Assembly: GCA_035352635.1 (NCBI GenBank)
Contig: DAOPYA010000007.1
Coordinates: 3,654-67,653 of the forward strand
Direction of reading: 5' to 3'
Length of the DNA stretch: 64,000 nucleotides
Origin: Rifleibacterium sp035352635
GTDB taxonomy: Bacteria > Muiribacteriota > Ozemobacteria > Ozemobacterales > Ozemobacteraceae
The notes under the pieces were generated by a model. The model saw only the letters and a list, made by a program, of their open reading frames with translations. It searched no databases and was not told the origin of the DNA. The first letter of the stretch is position 1; every line of letters starts with the position of its first letter. The translations under genes were made by a program, and so were the position numbers. Below, piece by piece: positions 25,601 to 34,521 of this stretch.

Positions 25601-26203
25601 ATGATCAGGGTTAATATTGACAGACTTCTGGCAGACACCGAACTGGCAAACAGGTTCTTTGCTGAACTAGATAACGGCGCTGTGGCAGTGCTGCCCACCG
25701 ATACTTTATATGGTTTTGCAGTGGCGGCTCATAGCACCAGCGCGGTTGATCGGGTGTATCGCATCAAAAGCCGCAGCAGCCAAAAACCTCTGATTCTTTT
25801 CGTGTCTTGTATCGACGACCTGGCCAGTCTTGGCATCGAAACCCCTCCCGGTGTCAGGTCACAATTGCTGCAACATTGGCCCGGAGCTTTGACAGCCGTT
25901 CTGCCGGCCGCAAAACATCAGGCGCTCGCCGCTTTCACCTTCGGCAGCATTGGTGTCCGGGTTCCGGCGCACCCATCACTGTTGCAGTTGCTCGGCAGGT
26001 TGCCGTGCCGTATCCTGACAACCAGTGCCAACCGCTCCGGAGATCCTTCCGATAATAACCCTGATCTGATTGCTGCTGAATTTTCAGATGAAATAGACTG
26101 GCTGATCGACGACGGCATACTGCCCCCGGGCCTGCCTTCAACTGTTGTTGATTTTTCCAGAGTGCCCCCCATAATTCTGCGGCAGGGCAAAATCAAGGTT
26201 TAG
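25601..26203 (+). CDS. tsaC: L-threonylcarbamoyladenylate synthase (TsaC/YrdC family)
   Basis: This 200-residue enzyme makes threonylcarbamoyl-AMP for the t6A37 tRNA modification. The ATG at 25601 is behind GTGAGG; an earlier in-frame start lies within the end of prmC. Key motifs are AVLPTDTLYGFAVAA, the KSR segment YRIKSRSSQKPLIL, GVRVPAHPS and ILTTSANRSGDPS. It lacks the extra C-terminal Sua5 domain, giving the short TsaC form. It closes the prfA-prmC-tsaC run. Confidence 0.95.
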   Translation: MIRVNIDRLLADTELANRFFAELDNGAVAVLPTDTLYGFAVAAHSTSAVDRVYRIKSRSSQKPLILFVSCIDDLASLGIETPPGVRSQLLQHWPGALTAVLPAAKHQALAAFTFGSIGVRVPAHPSLLQLLGRLPCRILTTSANRSGDPSDNNPDLIAAEFSDEIDWLIDDGILPPGLPSTVVDFSRVPPIILRQGKIKV

Positions 26204-26265
26204 CTGATAAATTCTTGTATTTGTGATAAAATGATGCGACCTGCCACACCGGCAGGCACTTAACC

Positions 26266-28086
26266 ATGAAAAAACTTACACTGCAGTTTCAAATACTGGG
26301 TCTGACACTGATTTTGATTCTGATCCCGGTTATCGGCGCCAATGTTATATTCTCTGCCTGCCGCGGCATGTTCGCGGCGCGTAACGTTATAACCGGCACC
26401 AAAAGCATTTCTTCTCAGCTCAAGGCGCTGGGCGAAACGCCTGTTCTCGAAGATATCGAGAAGATGAGCCTCGAAGAATTTCAGGTTGCCGACCCGGCCC
26501 CCGAAGAAGGAGCCGCCGAACCTGCCGCTGAACCCGCTGCCGAACCTGGCGCAGAAGGCGCTGCCGATGAGCCGGCCGCCGATACCGCTGCTACCGGTGA
26601 TGCACCTGCAGCTGACGCGGCAGAACCGGCTGTTGCTGCCGATGACCCGGCGGCCGACACTGCCGCCGCTACGCCCGCCGCTGCAACTGCTTCGGGCAGC
26701 AAATCGACAGCCGCCGATGCCGACGCGCCTGCTGACGGTGATGAGGCTGCCACCGAGGCTGATGCCGCGCCCGAGCCGCCCAAAAAACTGACGATTGAAG
26801 AACTGAAAGCTGCAAAACAGCGACTGATCGACGAAGCGGTCAGCAGAATCGAAATAAAATCGCAAGAAGCCACAATTCTCGATGAGTTTGTCAACACCAG
26901 GCTTAAAGAACTCGAAACCCTCGATGAAGGCGTTAAAAACCTCGAAATTGCCTCGCGAATTTTTTACATGGGCACCTTGTTTTTCGTGCCGATCGTGCTG
27001 GTGATTCTCTGGTTTTTTATGAACCAGGTCTCAATGCCTATCAAAGACGTGGTTGAACGACTGAAGAGTTTTCAGAACGAAAACGTCGAATCTTCGCAGA
27101 ATGATATGCTCGAATGCGCTATTCAATTCGACAGCTTTCTTTCGACCGCGAGAACCCTGCTTCAAGAATCATATTCAATCGCCCAGGAACTCGGCCGCAA
27201 GCTCGAACCTTTAACCGCCATGCCGGTTTTTTCTGATGAAAACGTCAAACAGTTTTTCACCGATGTTCAAGAAATTTCGCGCAGTTCAAACTATATTGCC
27301 AATACTCTTGAATCGACGACCCTGCACATCCAGGAAGTCTCGGCTTCAGCGCAGACTATCGCCGATCGTTCCCACGAGGCGGCCTCTGACAGCGCCGAGA
27401 CGGCTGCGATTGCCACCGAAGGCAAGCTGGCCGTCAGTGAAGTTATCGATACCATGGGCGTTATCAAAGATGAAGTTCTCGGTCTCGAAGACAACATCGA
27501 AAACCTCAATTCAGCAGGCAAACAGATCGGTGAAATCGTTAACACCATCACCAATATCGCTTACCAGACAAACCTGCTGGCGCTCAATGCCGCGATCGAA
27601 GCCGCCAGGGCAGGTGAACACGGCCAGGGCTTCACGGTCGTTGCCGGTGAAGTGCGCAAACTCGCCGAAGAATCAGGCGAGGCCGCCGAAGATATCGGCA
27701 AAAAGATTAAAGAAATGCTTCTCAAGACCGGTAAGGCCGTTGAAACCATCAACCGCGGTGCCGGTAAGGTTATGGATGGCGTTAACATCGCCAACGTTGC
27801 AGGTAATAATCTCGACAAGATCGTGAGTTCTGTTCTGAACGTCAATAAGATGATTCAGGATATCAGCGCCGCTTCATCAGAGCAGTCGCAGAATATTGAC
27901 TCGCTGCGTGCCAGTATTGAAAGCATTTCTGGCGCAACCAAGATTACCTCCGAGGGCACCCGCCGGGTGGCCTTCGCGGTTAATGAACAACTGGCACATA
28001 TAAAACAGTATATGAATGTCACCAAAGAGCTGTTGACGCTGGTTCAGATGATGGGTGACATGCTAGACAAGTTCAACCTCAACTGA
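26266..28086 (+). CDS. Methyl-accepting chemotaxis protein with low-complexity Ala/Pro/Asp/Glu periplasmic region
   Basis: This 606-residue receptor has membrane helix 1 (about 8-30). A periplasmic part is dominated by an A/P/E/D-rich low-complexity tract (about 75-172) and a helix (175-228). Membrane helix 2 (about 232-252) leads to a HAMP-like linker with PIK and a full signalling hairpin, whose tip reads ITNIAYQTNLLALNAAIEAARAGE. No recognised Cache or 4HB ligand domain is present in the short sensor. A six-base-stem hairpin (26240-26256) lies just ahead of the start, and the ribosome site is weak. No other chemotaxis gene is in the window. The sensor may respond to envelope state rather than a small ligand (inference). 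Confidence 0.9.
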   Translation: MKKLTLQFQILGLTLILILIPVIGANVIFSACRGMFAARNVITGTKSISSQLKALGETPVLEDIEKMSLEEFQVADPAPEEGAAEPAAEPAAEPGAEGAADEPAADTAATGDAPAADAAEPAVAADDPAADTAAATPAAATASGSKSTAADADAPADGDEAATEADAAPEPPKKLTIEELKAAKQRLIDEAVSRIEIKSQEATILDEFVNTRLKELETLDEGVKNLEIASRIFYMGTLFFVPIVLVILWFFMNQVSMPIKDVVERLKSFQNENVESSQNDMLECAIQFDSFLSTARTLLQESYSIAQELGRKLEPLTAMPVFSDENVKQFFTDVQEISRSSNYIANTLESTTLHIQEVSASAQTIADRSHEAASDSAETAAIATEGKLAVSEVIDTMGVIKDEVLGLEDNIENLNSAGKQIGEIVNTITNIAYQTNLLALNAAIEAARAGEHGQGFTVVAGEVRKLAEESGEAAEDIGKKIKEMLLKTGKAVETINRGAGKVMDGVNIANVAGNNLDKIVSSVLNVNKMIQDISAASSEQSQNIDSLRASIESISGATKITSEGTRRVAFAVNEQLAHIKQYMNVTKELLTLVQMMGDMLDKFNLN

Positions 28087-28147
28087 CCGCAGTTTTTCTT
28101 CAGCTGTTTGCCGAAGGCTGCCGATGTATTGTCAGAAGGGGAAGAAA

Positions 28148-29188
28148 ATGACAGCAAACTCTTTGTTTACTTGTGGCTTCAGCGAATTCCAGAAAACGCT
28201 CGCCGACCTCGGAATGCCCGCTTTCCGGGCCAAGCAGGTGCGCGACTGGATTTTTCGCAAATTTGTTTTTTCATTCGATGAGATGACCAACCTGTCATTG
28301 GCCGACCGTGAAAAGCTCAAAGAAGCTTTTCCGAAGATTCTGCCGCCGGTTGAACGTTATCTGCAAGACCGCGATGGCACCAGCAAAGTTGTGGTCAAAC
28401 TTGGCGATGACCAACTCATCGAGGCCGTGGCCATTCCCGATGAAGATTCACTGACTTTCTGCCTTTCGACCCAGGTTGGTTGCTCGGTTGGCTGCGTTTT
28501 CTGCAGAACCGGTTCGATGGGCTTTCACCGCAGTCTTTCCTCTGACGAAATTATCCTTCAGGTCATGCTGCTGGTTAAACGCACTGGCCAAAAACCGACT
28601 AATATAGTATTCATGGGAATGGGCGAGCCTTTTTTCAATCGCCCCGCACTTTATGAAGCAATCGATGTGCTCACTGACCCGCAGGGGCTTGGGCTGGCCA
28701 CGCGCCGCATCACCATTTCCACTTCAGGCGTCGTTGAAGGCATCGTTGAACTCATGGACCGACCCGGCGAAGTTAACCTCGCTGTCTCGCTTCATGTCGC
28801 CGACAATGCTTCGCGAACAATTCTGGTGCCGTTGAACAAACGCTACCCTCTCGAAAAACTCCGGGAAGCAATCAGCAATTACTGCGAAAGAACCAGCCGC
28901 AGAGTCACTCTCGAAGTGGTGCTGCTCAAAAATGTTAACGATCAGGTTCAGGATGCCATGAACCTGGTCAGCTTTTGTGAAGGCCTGCTGGTGCATGTTA
29001 ACATCGTTCGCTTCAATCATTTCCCGGGTTCGCCCTATGCCCCGGCCCCCGACAAAGACGAAAAAGAGTTTCGCAAAATTCTGAAAAAAGCAGGTATTGC
29101 TGTCACCGTGAGAAAATCACGAGGTCAGGAAATTCTGGCTGCTTGTGGCCAGCTTGCAGGAAAAAGTGATGACCAGGAAAAAAAGTGA
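28148..29188 (+). CDS. rlmN: 23S rRNA (A2503-C2) / tRNA (A37-C2) methyltransferase
   Basis: This 346-residue radical SAM methyltransferase starts at the ATG behind AGAAGGGGAAG; an ATG at 28124 is upstream of that site. The cluster ligands are Cys112, Cys116 and Cys119 in VGCSVGCVFC. Also visible are MGMGEPFFN, LAVSLHVADNASR, the catalytic C-terminal Cys in AACGQL, and the RLK-free RlmN end. It overlaps the PASTA gene by 20 bases. In Firmicutes rlmN is typically followed by the prpC phosphatase and a PASTA kinase, then rsgA and rpe, which makes the following genes of interest. Confidence 0.95.
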   Translation: MTANSLFTCGFSEFQKTLADLGMPAFRAKQVRDWIFRKFVFSFDEMTNLSLADREKLKEAFPKILPPVERYLQDRDGTSKVVVKLGDDQLIEAVAIPDEDSLTFCLSTQVGCSVGCVFCRTGSMGFHRSLSSDEIILQVMLLVKRTGQKPTNIVFMGMGEPFFNRPALYEAIDVLTDPQGLGLATRRITISTSGVVEGIVELMDRPGEVNLAVSLHVADNASRTILVPLNKRYPLEKLREAISNYCERTSRRVTLEVVLLKNVNDQVQDAMNLVSFCEGLLVHVNIVRFNHFPGSPYAPAPDKDEKEFRKILKKAGIAVTVRKSRGQEILAACGQLAGKSDDQEKK

Positions 29189-30389
29189 TTCGTGTCTGTC
29201 GATTCTCATCAAGATGTCGATTCTTATGTCGATACTGGTTGCCGTTCTTGTTGGTGGCGTCTACTTCGCCTACAACAAACTCAACGAATTCTTCAACCGT
29301 GGCGGAACCATTATTGTTCCAGACTTCAGGGGCAAGCACATTGTCGAAGTCATGAAATCAAAGCCATCTGGCCTTGAAGTTGTGCGCCGTGATGAAAAAT
29401 TTGATGACAGATATTCTAAAGATCACGTTATCGCCCAGTTCCCCGAACCCGGAACCGTTGTAAAACCCGGAAAACAGGTGCTGGTTTCCATCTCGCTCGG
29501 CCTGCAGAAGGTCAGTGTTCCCGACCTGGTTGGCAGCAGCATGCGCGAGGTCGATGTTTCGCTCATGAATGCCCAGCTATCGACCGGTGAGCGGGCTTAC
29601 CTCTTCTCTGACAAGATTGCCCCTGACCGCATCGTCGGCCAGTCGCCCCTGCCTTCTGAAGAATACGGGGTAAACAAAGATGTTGACCTGCTGATCAGCC
29701 TTGGCCGCAAGCCCGAAGTGCTCACTCTGCCAAACCTCACAGGGGTTTCACTTGATGATGCAAAGAATCGACTTAAAGCCTGGGGCCTGAATTTCGGACG
29801 AATTTTTTCAAAACCTGACCGCAACCGCGAAAAATTTCAGATTATTTCTACCAGCCCATCGCCATATTCGCAGCTGCGCCGCGGTGAAGTCGTCAGCCTG
29901 CTCGTTTCATCGGGTAGCGACGAAGGCACTGCCACTCCAGCCGACCTGAAAAAATTCGAAGTGTTTTCCCCAGTGGAAACAGCAGCAGCCCAGCCGGTTA
30001 AACCCGTCGTGCCGCCTGCCCCCAAAACGCCTGCCGGCAACGCAACGCCAGCGGTTGCGCCGGTGACCGCAAGCCCCGCCGACCCGGCACCCCCGCAGGT
30101 GATTGTCGAAGACGACGACGAAGCCGCCTACGCCGCGCCAGTTGTTCAGGCCGCCCCCCGCATCTCGGCTCCGGTCGTTGATCGTGAAATGAGCTTTGTA
30201 ATGCCCGACGGTTTTATGCCAAAAGAAGTTAAATTCATTCATATTACCCCCGACGGCAGGCAACAGGTGTATGCCGGCGCCCATAAACCTCTCGAACTTG
30301 TTAAGGTTAAGGTGCCGGTTGTGCCGAATAGTAAAGTACAGATTTATATAAATGATGTTCCGGTTGAAGAACGCAGAGTCGAGCCATAA
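29169..30389 (+). CDS. Membrane-anchored PASTA-repeat protein without kinase domain
   Basis: This 406-residue protein starts at the ATG 29169 (AGGAA nine bases before it). It has one N-terminal membrane helix (about 14-36), then three PASTA repeats (about 48-250: IVPDFRGKHIVEVM, VSVPDLVGSSMREVDV, LTLPNLTGVSLDDAKNRL). A Pro/Ala-rich linker follows (about 260-340), then a short beta-rich tail. PASTA domains bind peptidoglycan or lipid II in PknB-type kinases; here they stand alone outside the cytoplasm. The gene follows rlmN with a 20-base overlap and precedes a kinase-like gene by 28 bases, so together they look like a PASTA kinase split in two. It could also be an independent cell-wall-binding protein. 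Confidence 0.88.
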   Translation: MTRKKSDSCLSILIKMSILMSILVAVLVGGVYFAYNKLNEFFNRGGTIIVPDFRGKHIVEVMKSKPSGLEVVRRDEKFDDRYSKDHVIAQFPEPGTVVKPGKQVLVSISLGLQKVSVPDLVGSSMREVDVSLMNAQLSTGERAYLFSDKIAPDRIVGQSPLPSEEYGVNKDVDLLISLGRKPEVLTLPNLTGVSLDDAKNRLKAWGLNFGRIFSKPDRNREKFQIISTSPSPYSQLRRGEVVSLLVSSGSDEGTATPADLKKFEVFSPVETAAAQPVKPVVPPAPKTPAGNATPAVAPVTASPADPAPPQVIVEDDDEAAYAAPVVQAAPRISAPVVDREMSFVMPDGFMPKEVKFIHITPDGRQQVYAGAHKPLELVKVKVPVVPNSKVQIYINDVPVEERRVEP

Positions 30390-30417
30390 CCATGGCAGTT
30401 CAGTCTGGAGGCAGGAA

Positions 30418-31665
30418 ATGATTGGTGAAATAATTAACGGCAAATACAAAATCGAGGCCGCGTTCTCTGAGAGCCACATGTATGAAGTGTATTCGGCTCT
30501 CGAAGTTGCCACCGGCACCCGAGTCGTGGTCAAGATTCTCAAAGAGCAGATGGCCGCAATCCCTGACCGGGTGCGTGGCTTCAGCGACGAAATTAAATCG
30601 TTCGCCAGCCTTTCACACCCCCTCATCGCAGAAGTTCTCGACGTTGATATGTTCGATGACCGGCCATTTGTCGTTTCGCCGATTGTCGAGGGCAAAGACC
30701 TGCACGCCCTCATTCGCGAAAATATTTTGCCTCTCAATGACTGTATTGCCATTATTCAAGATATGGCAACCGTGTTGCAATACGCCTGTGACCAGAAAGT
30801 TGAATACCGTACAATCAAACTTTCAAATGTTCTGCGCCGCACCGACGGGCGCCTGAGTGTTCTCTCATTCACACATCCCCGCCTGAAACTTGCGGTGAAA
30901 ACCTCCCGGAGCGAAGGCTCGGGCGTGCATTCTGACCTGTATTTCCTCGGCTCGACCTTCTTTGAGCTGCTCGCCGGTGAATCCCCAATTCGCCAGCGCG
31001 GCGGCATCAATGAACTATGGGATATGAAACTCGAAAAACTCCTGCGCATACGCCACCCCGAGATTTCACCACTGCAGGTAGGCAAAATTGTCGAATTCGT
31101 CAGAAGAACCCTGACCCGTGAACTCGATAAACGCTTCAACAGCCACGAAGAATTTTTGAAATCCCTGGCCGACCTCTCAGGAACCCTCAGAGAAACCAAT
31201 ATTCGCAACCGCGTCAAGCAGATGTCTATGGCTTCACAGGTTGTTGATGCCCTCAATGGCCGCATGTCGAACGTCAATACTTCAATGCCGCCAGTTGTTG
31301 CCATGCCTAAACCGGCGGCAGCCCCTGCCAGGGCAGCGATCGTCAGCATCAATCGTTCTGCTGACGCCTCGGCTGATCAGCAGGCGCCAGGTTTCGCAGA
31401 TACCGCTATTGAAGGCAACCTCGCTCTGGTGGTTGATAATTCAGGCAAAGATGGCTTTGACGGCCCCGAAGCAACCGATGAGCCGATGAAAAACCAGTCA
31501 AAACGCCATCTGCGCCTGGTTAAGCCGGCCGCGGCTGATCAAGCCGACCAGCCGACTGCCCCCGCGAACTGGCAGGGCAATGACGAAAAACATTGGCTGT
31601 ATAACCCGGTTCTTTTTATGGGCATCTGCCTGACAGCCATGGTATTTCTGATTCTTTTCTGGTGA
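30418..31665 (+). CDS. Tail-anchored protein pseudokinase (PknB-like, catalytic residues lost)
   Basis: This 415-residue protein starts at the ATG behind GGAGG (30418). Residues about 10-270 have a Ser/Thr kinase-like layout: VAIK-type VVVK with Lys39, alpha-C glutamate Glu59, and the F-helix aspartate at HSDLYFLGS (173). However, the glycine-rich loop reads EAAFSESHM, the HRD motif reads YRT (130-132) and the DFG motif reads SFT (150-152), so both catalytic aspartates are missing. A disordered linker follows, and the last 20 residues form a single hydrophobic segment (VLFMGICLTAMVFLILFW) that tail-anchors it to the membrane. It follows the PASTA gene and precedes rpe by four bases. I infer a regulatory or scaffolding pseudokinase; activity is not expected. 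Confidence 0.85.
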   Translation: MIGEIINGKYKIEAAFSESHMYEVYSALEVATGTRVVVKILKEQMAAIPDRVRGFSDEIKSFASLSHPLIAEVLDVDMFDDRPFVVSPIVEGKDLHALIRENILPLNDCIAIIQDMATVLQYACDQKVEYRTIKLSNVLRRTDGRLSVLSFTHPRLKLAVKTSRSEGSGVHSDLYFLGSTFFELLAGESPIRQRGGINELWDMKLEKLLRIRHPEISPLQVGKIVEFVRRTLTRELDKRFNSHEEFLKSLADLSGTLRETNIRNRVKQMSMASQVVDALNGRMSNVNTSMPPVVAMPKPAAAPARAAIVSINRSADASADQQAPGFADTAIEGNLALVVDNSGKDGFDGPEATDEPMKNQSKRHLRLVKPAAADQADQPTAPANWQGNDEKHWLYNPVLFMGICLTAMVFLILFW

Positions 31666-31669
31666 GAGC

Positions 31670-32332
31670 ATGACCAGCAGAACCCTCATCGCACCTTCAA
31701 TACTTTCGGCTGACTTCGCACACCTCGCCGATGAACTCAAGGCTCTCGAAGATTCAGGAGCCGACTGGGTTCATATCGATGTCATGGATGGCCATTTCGT
31801 GCCAAATCTGACCTTTGGCCCACCCATCATCAAGGCCTGCAAAAAGCACAGTCGCCTGCCTTTCGACGTCCATCTGATGATAGAGCAGCCAGAACGCTGG
31901 CTGGAAGCATGGCGCGATGCCGGCGCCGACCGCATTACTTTTCATGTCGAAGCCTGCACGCATGCCCACCGCTATCTGAGCATGGTGCGCGAAATGGGCC
32001 TCGCATCAGGCATTACGCTTAACCCCCAGACACCCCTTTGTTCAATTGAATTCCTTCTTAAAGAATGCGACCAGGTGCTCATCATGAGCGTTAACCCGGG
32101 TTTTGGGGGCCAGAAGTTCATCGAACCCATGCTTGATAAAATTCGCAGTCTCCGGCAGATGATAGATGCATTGCAGCTGAAGACCATGATTCAGGTCGAT
32201 GGTGGCATTTCTTTGCAGAATGCGCAAAAGATTTGTGCGGCAGGTGCCGATGTATTAGTAATGGGCTCTGCCTTTTTCGCCGCCGCTGATAAAAAATCGC
32301 TGGTCAAAGAAGTTCAGAGCCTCAAAAAATAG
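31670..32332 (+). CDS. rpe: Ribulose-phosphate 3-epimerase
   Basis: This 220-residue TIM-barrel enzyme of the pentose phosphate pathway interconverts ribulose-5- and xylulose-5-phosphate. Characteristic segments are IAPSILSADFAHLADEL, HIDVMDGHFVPNLTFGP, DVHLMIEQPE, MSVNPGFGGQKFI and IQVDGGI. The start has GGTGAGAG at a proper distance and lies four bases after the pseudokinase. rpe is the classical last gene of the rlmN/PASTA-kinase neighbourhood in Firmicutes. Confidence 0.97.
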   Translation: MTSRTLIAPSILSADFAHLADELKALEDSGADWVHIDVMDGHFVPNLTFGPPIIKACKKHSRLPFDVHLMIEQPERWLEAWRDAGADRITFHVEACTHAHRYLSMVREMGLASGITLNPQTPLCSIEFLLKECDQVLIMSVNPGFGGQKFIEPMLDKIRSLRQMIDALQLKTMIQVDGGISLQNAQKICAAGADVLVMGSAFFAAADKKSLVKEVQSLKK

Positions 32333-32350
32333 AAATTTGAGGCAGATAAA

Positions 32351-33694
32351 ATGCTTGAAAGCCCGAAAGAACTCAATGGGCTGCTCGGTCAGCTTGAACA
32401 GCAAAGCCGGCAGAATCCTGAAGACATCGAGTTGATGCTGCGTCTGGCTCGTCTATATGTTCGCAATAGCGATAACAGCAACGCCGCCGCCACTTTCGAA
32501 AGAATTCTCAAAACCGACCCTGATAACGTTCAGATAATTGTCGAACTGGCCGGCTGCCTGATAAGAATGTCAGCCTTCAACGATGCGCGATTCCATCTCG
32601 ACCGCGCCCTTGAACTTAAACCCGGGTTTGCAGCGGCCTTCATTACTTATGCCCGTCTATACGAAGGAACCGGTGAAATTGGCCGGCAGATTTCTTTCAT
32701 GATGCTCGCTGCCAACGCTTCCCCCGAAAAAATAGAAGTCAGGCTGACCCTGGCCGAACAACTGCGCCGCTATGGCGATTTAAATGGTGCCATAGCCCAA
32801 TACCGCCTCGTTCTGTCGACCCACCCTGATCATGAAACAGCCAGCTTTGCCCTTGGTACTCTCTTGATGAAACAGGAAGATCTCAATGAAGCAATGGCAT
32901 GCTTTCGCCAGATTATCAGCGGGAACCCGGGCGCCTTTGACGCGCACTTCAACCTGGCCAGCTGCCTCTATCGCCAGCGCAAATATGCCATGGCTATCAC
33001 GCATTTTCGTATGTCATTGCGAAAAACCGACCTTCAGCACCGCGCCATGTATCTTACCGCCCAGTGCCATTATCGTATGGCCGATTTCGATCAGGCGATC
33101 GTGGCCATGGAAAAACTGGTCGCTCTCGATGAATTGAACGTTTCTTACTGGAAATGTCTTGCTGAAATTTATGAAGCCGCCGAAGAATACGATCAGGCCG
33201 TCGAAACCTACCGGCATCTCGCGGGTCTTGCCGCTGACAGGCCTGAATTCCTGGTAAAAACCGCCGAAATGTACCTCAAAATTGCCGATTACGACAGGGG
33301 TGAGAAGGTTCTCGAAAACCTGTTTCGCCAGTTTCCCGGGCATCTCGACGGCCATCGCCTGCTCGGAGAACTCTATTCAGCCCGTGGCAACTTCAAAGCC
33401 GCTATAGAAGAATTCCAACGCACCCTGATGATCAGCGAAAACTGTGCCGAAGCCTTTGTTGGTCTGGCCGGGGTTTATAATCGCATGGCCGATGCCGATG
33501 CCGAGCAGAAGGCCCTTTTGCGCGTCATCGAACTGGGCCGAGAAACCCCTTCGATTCTGCTGCGACTTGGTGAACTCGAAAGAAAACTCAAAATGCCGGC
33601 CAGTCTTGACCGTTTCCGGCGCATCACCGAACTGGCACCTGATTCAAATTACGCCCGCGAAGCCGAATACTATATTCGTCACAAGGCTGCTTAG
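32351..33694 (+). CDS. Tetratricopeptide-repeat protein, cytoplasmic
   Basis: This 447-residue protein is made almost wholly of about eleven TPR units (SNAAATFERILKTDPDN, ARFHLDRALELKPG, LNEAMACFRQIISGNPG, YDQAVETYRHLAGL). It has no signal peptide, membrane segment or catalytic domain. It follows rpe after 18 bases with GAGG before the start, so it is likely cotranscribed. It ends one base from the convergent prepilin-peptidase-like gene. The function is unknown; scaffolding by analogy with other TPR proteins only. Confidence 0.85.
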   Translation: MLESPKELNGLLGQLEQQSRQNPEDIELMLRLARLYVRNSDNSNAAATFERILKTDPDNVQIIVELAGCLIRMSAFNDARFHLDRALELKPGFAAAFITYARLYEGTGEIGRQISFMMLAANASPEKIEVRLTLAEQLRRYGDLNGAIAQYRLVLSTHPDHETASFALGTLLMKQEDLNEAMACFRQIISGNPGAFDAHFNLASCLYRQRKYAMAITHFRMSLRKTDLQHRAMYLTAQCHYRMADFDQAIVAMEKLVALDELNVSYWKCLAEIYEAAEEYDQAVETYRHLAGLAADRPEFLVKTAEMYLKIADYDRGEKVLENLFRQFPGHLDGHRLLGELYSARGNFKAAIEEFQRTLMISENCAEAFVGLAGVYNRMADADAEQKALLRVIELGRETPSILLRLGELERKLKMPASLDRFRRITELAPDSNYAREAEYYIRHKAA

Positions 33695-33695
33695 C

Positions 33696-34424
33696 TTAAA
33701 AAACTCTGATAGTCAGGGCAATCGCTAATACCTGCATGGCAAAAAAGGCGACCCTGGCCGCTCGCCGGTGTTTTTCAGAAAGATGCACCAATGCCACCAC
33801 CAGCAGCGGCAGGGCAGGGTAGAACCCGAAACGCTGTAGCAGACTGAATAAAGCCAAAAACGCCAACCCGCCCCATTTCATACCTTCGCCGGCCTGGTTC
33901 CTGATGCTGGCGATTACCCCGATGATTGCCGCGATGAACGGCACTATCAGCATGTCTCGATTGATAAACGGGCAGCCCCCAACCGGAAAATTTAGCAGCA
34001 CAAAGAAAAATATGGCCCAGAAAAAAGGGCCTGGCTTATGAACCTCGTTGCGTAAAAAAATCACCGCCGCAATGAACCAGATAACCATTCGCGCCGCGGT
34101 TACGACAAAATCACCGCCCAGCCCCAGGTTGTAAAAACTGATGCCCACAATCGCGGCAATCGATGCTTCAACCAGCGGGTACTGACACGAAATGGGTGCC
34201 TGGCAGTAGCGACAGCGACCACGCAAAAACAACCAGCTGAAAACCGGAAAAAGATCGCTGGCATGCAACTGATGATTGCAGCTTGGGCAGGCTGAGGGCG
34301 GAAAAATTACGGATTTTTCGATGGCCATGCGCAGAATGACCACATTGCTGAAACTGCCCAGCAGACTGCCAAAAACAGTGTAAAAGACCGTCAGTAACAG
34401 GTGCAGCGCCTCATTTTCGGGCAT
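33696..34424 (-). CDS. Prepilin peptidase-like (A24) membrane protein lacking the catalytic aspartates
   Basis: This is a 242-residue membrane protein of the PilD/GspO size class. The N-terminal part matches the A24 N-terminal domain: FGSLLGSFSNVVILRM, the two CxxC pairs Cys46/49 and Cys71/74, and PISCQYPLVE. The peptidase part does not match. At the first active-site aspartate (usually ID followed by LPD) the sequence reads VIFLRNEVHKPG, and at the second (usually GxGD) it reads GMKWGGLAFL. The only aspartates are at 57, 105 and 157. It may be an inactive or methylase-only homologue, or a diverged peptidase with relocated acid residues. It lies downstream of a pilin gene. Confidence 0.75.
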   Translation of the reverse strand: MPENEALHLLLTVFYTVFGSLLGSFSNVVILRMAIEKSVIFPPSACPSCNHQLHASDLFPVFSWLFLRGRCRYCQAPISCQYPLVEASIAAIVGISFYNLGLGGDFVVTAARMVIWFIAAVIFLRNEVHKPGPFFWAIFFFVLLNFPVGGCPFINRDMLIVPFIAAIIGVIASIRNQAGEGMKWGGLAFLALFSLLQRFGFYPALPLLVVALVHLSEKHRRAARVAFFAMQVLAIALTIRVF

Positions 34425-34477
34425 CGAAGATCGTTCCTTTGTTGATGTTGCCTGAGTCTACAACATTTGCGGGCAAA

Positions 34478-34507
34478 AAAAAAGAGCGACTTGCGTCGCT
34501 CTTTTTT
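34478..34507 (-). terminator. Rho-independent terminator of the pilin gene
   Basis: Thirteen-base perfect arms (AAAAAAGAGCGAC and its complement) enclose a four-base loop and are followed on the minus strand by a run of Ts. It lies 15 bases after the pilin stop. The T and A tracts on both sides would let it act in either direction. Confidence 0.85.
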
Positions 34508-34521
34508 GAGAACAGAAACAA

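Noticed and set aside
27236..27826. Alternative plus-strand frame inside the chemoreceptor
   Set aside because: Arg/Pro/Ser-rich shadow of the conserved signalling hairpin.
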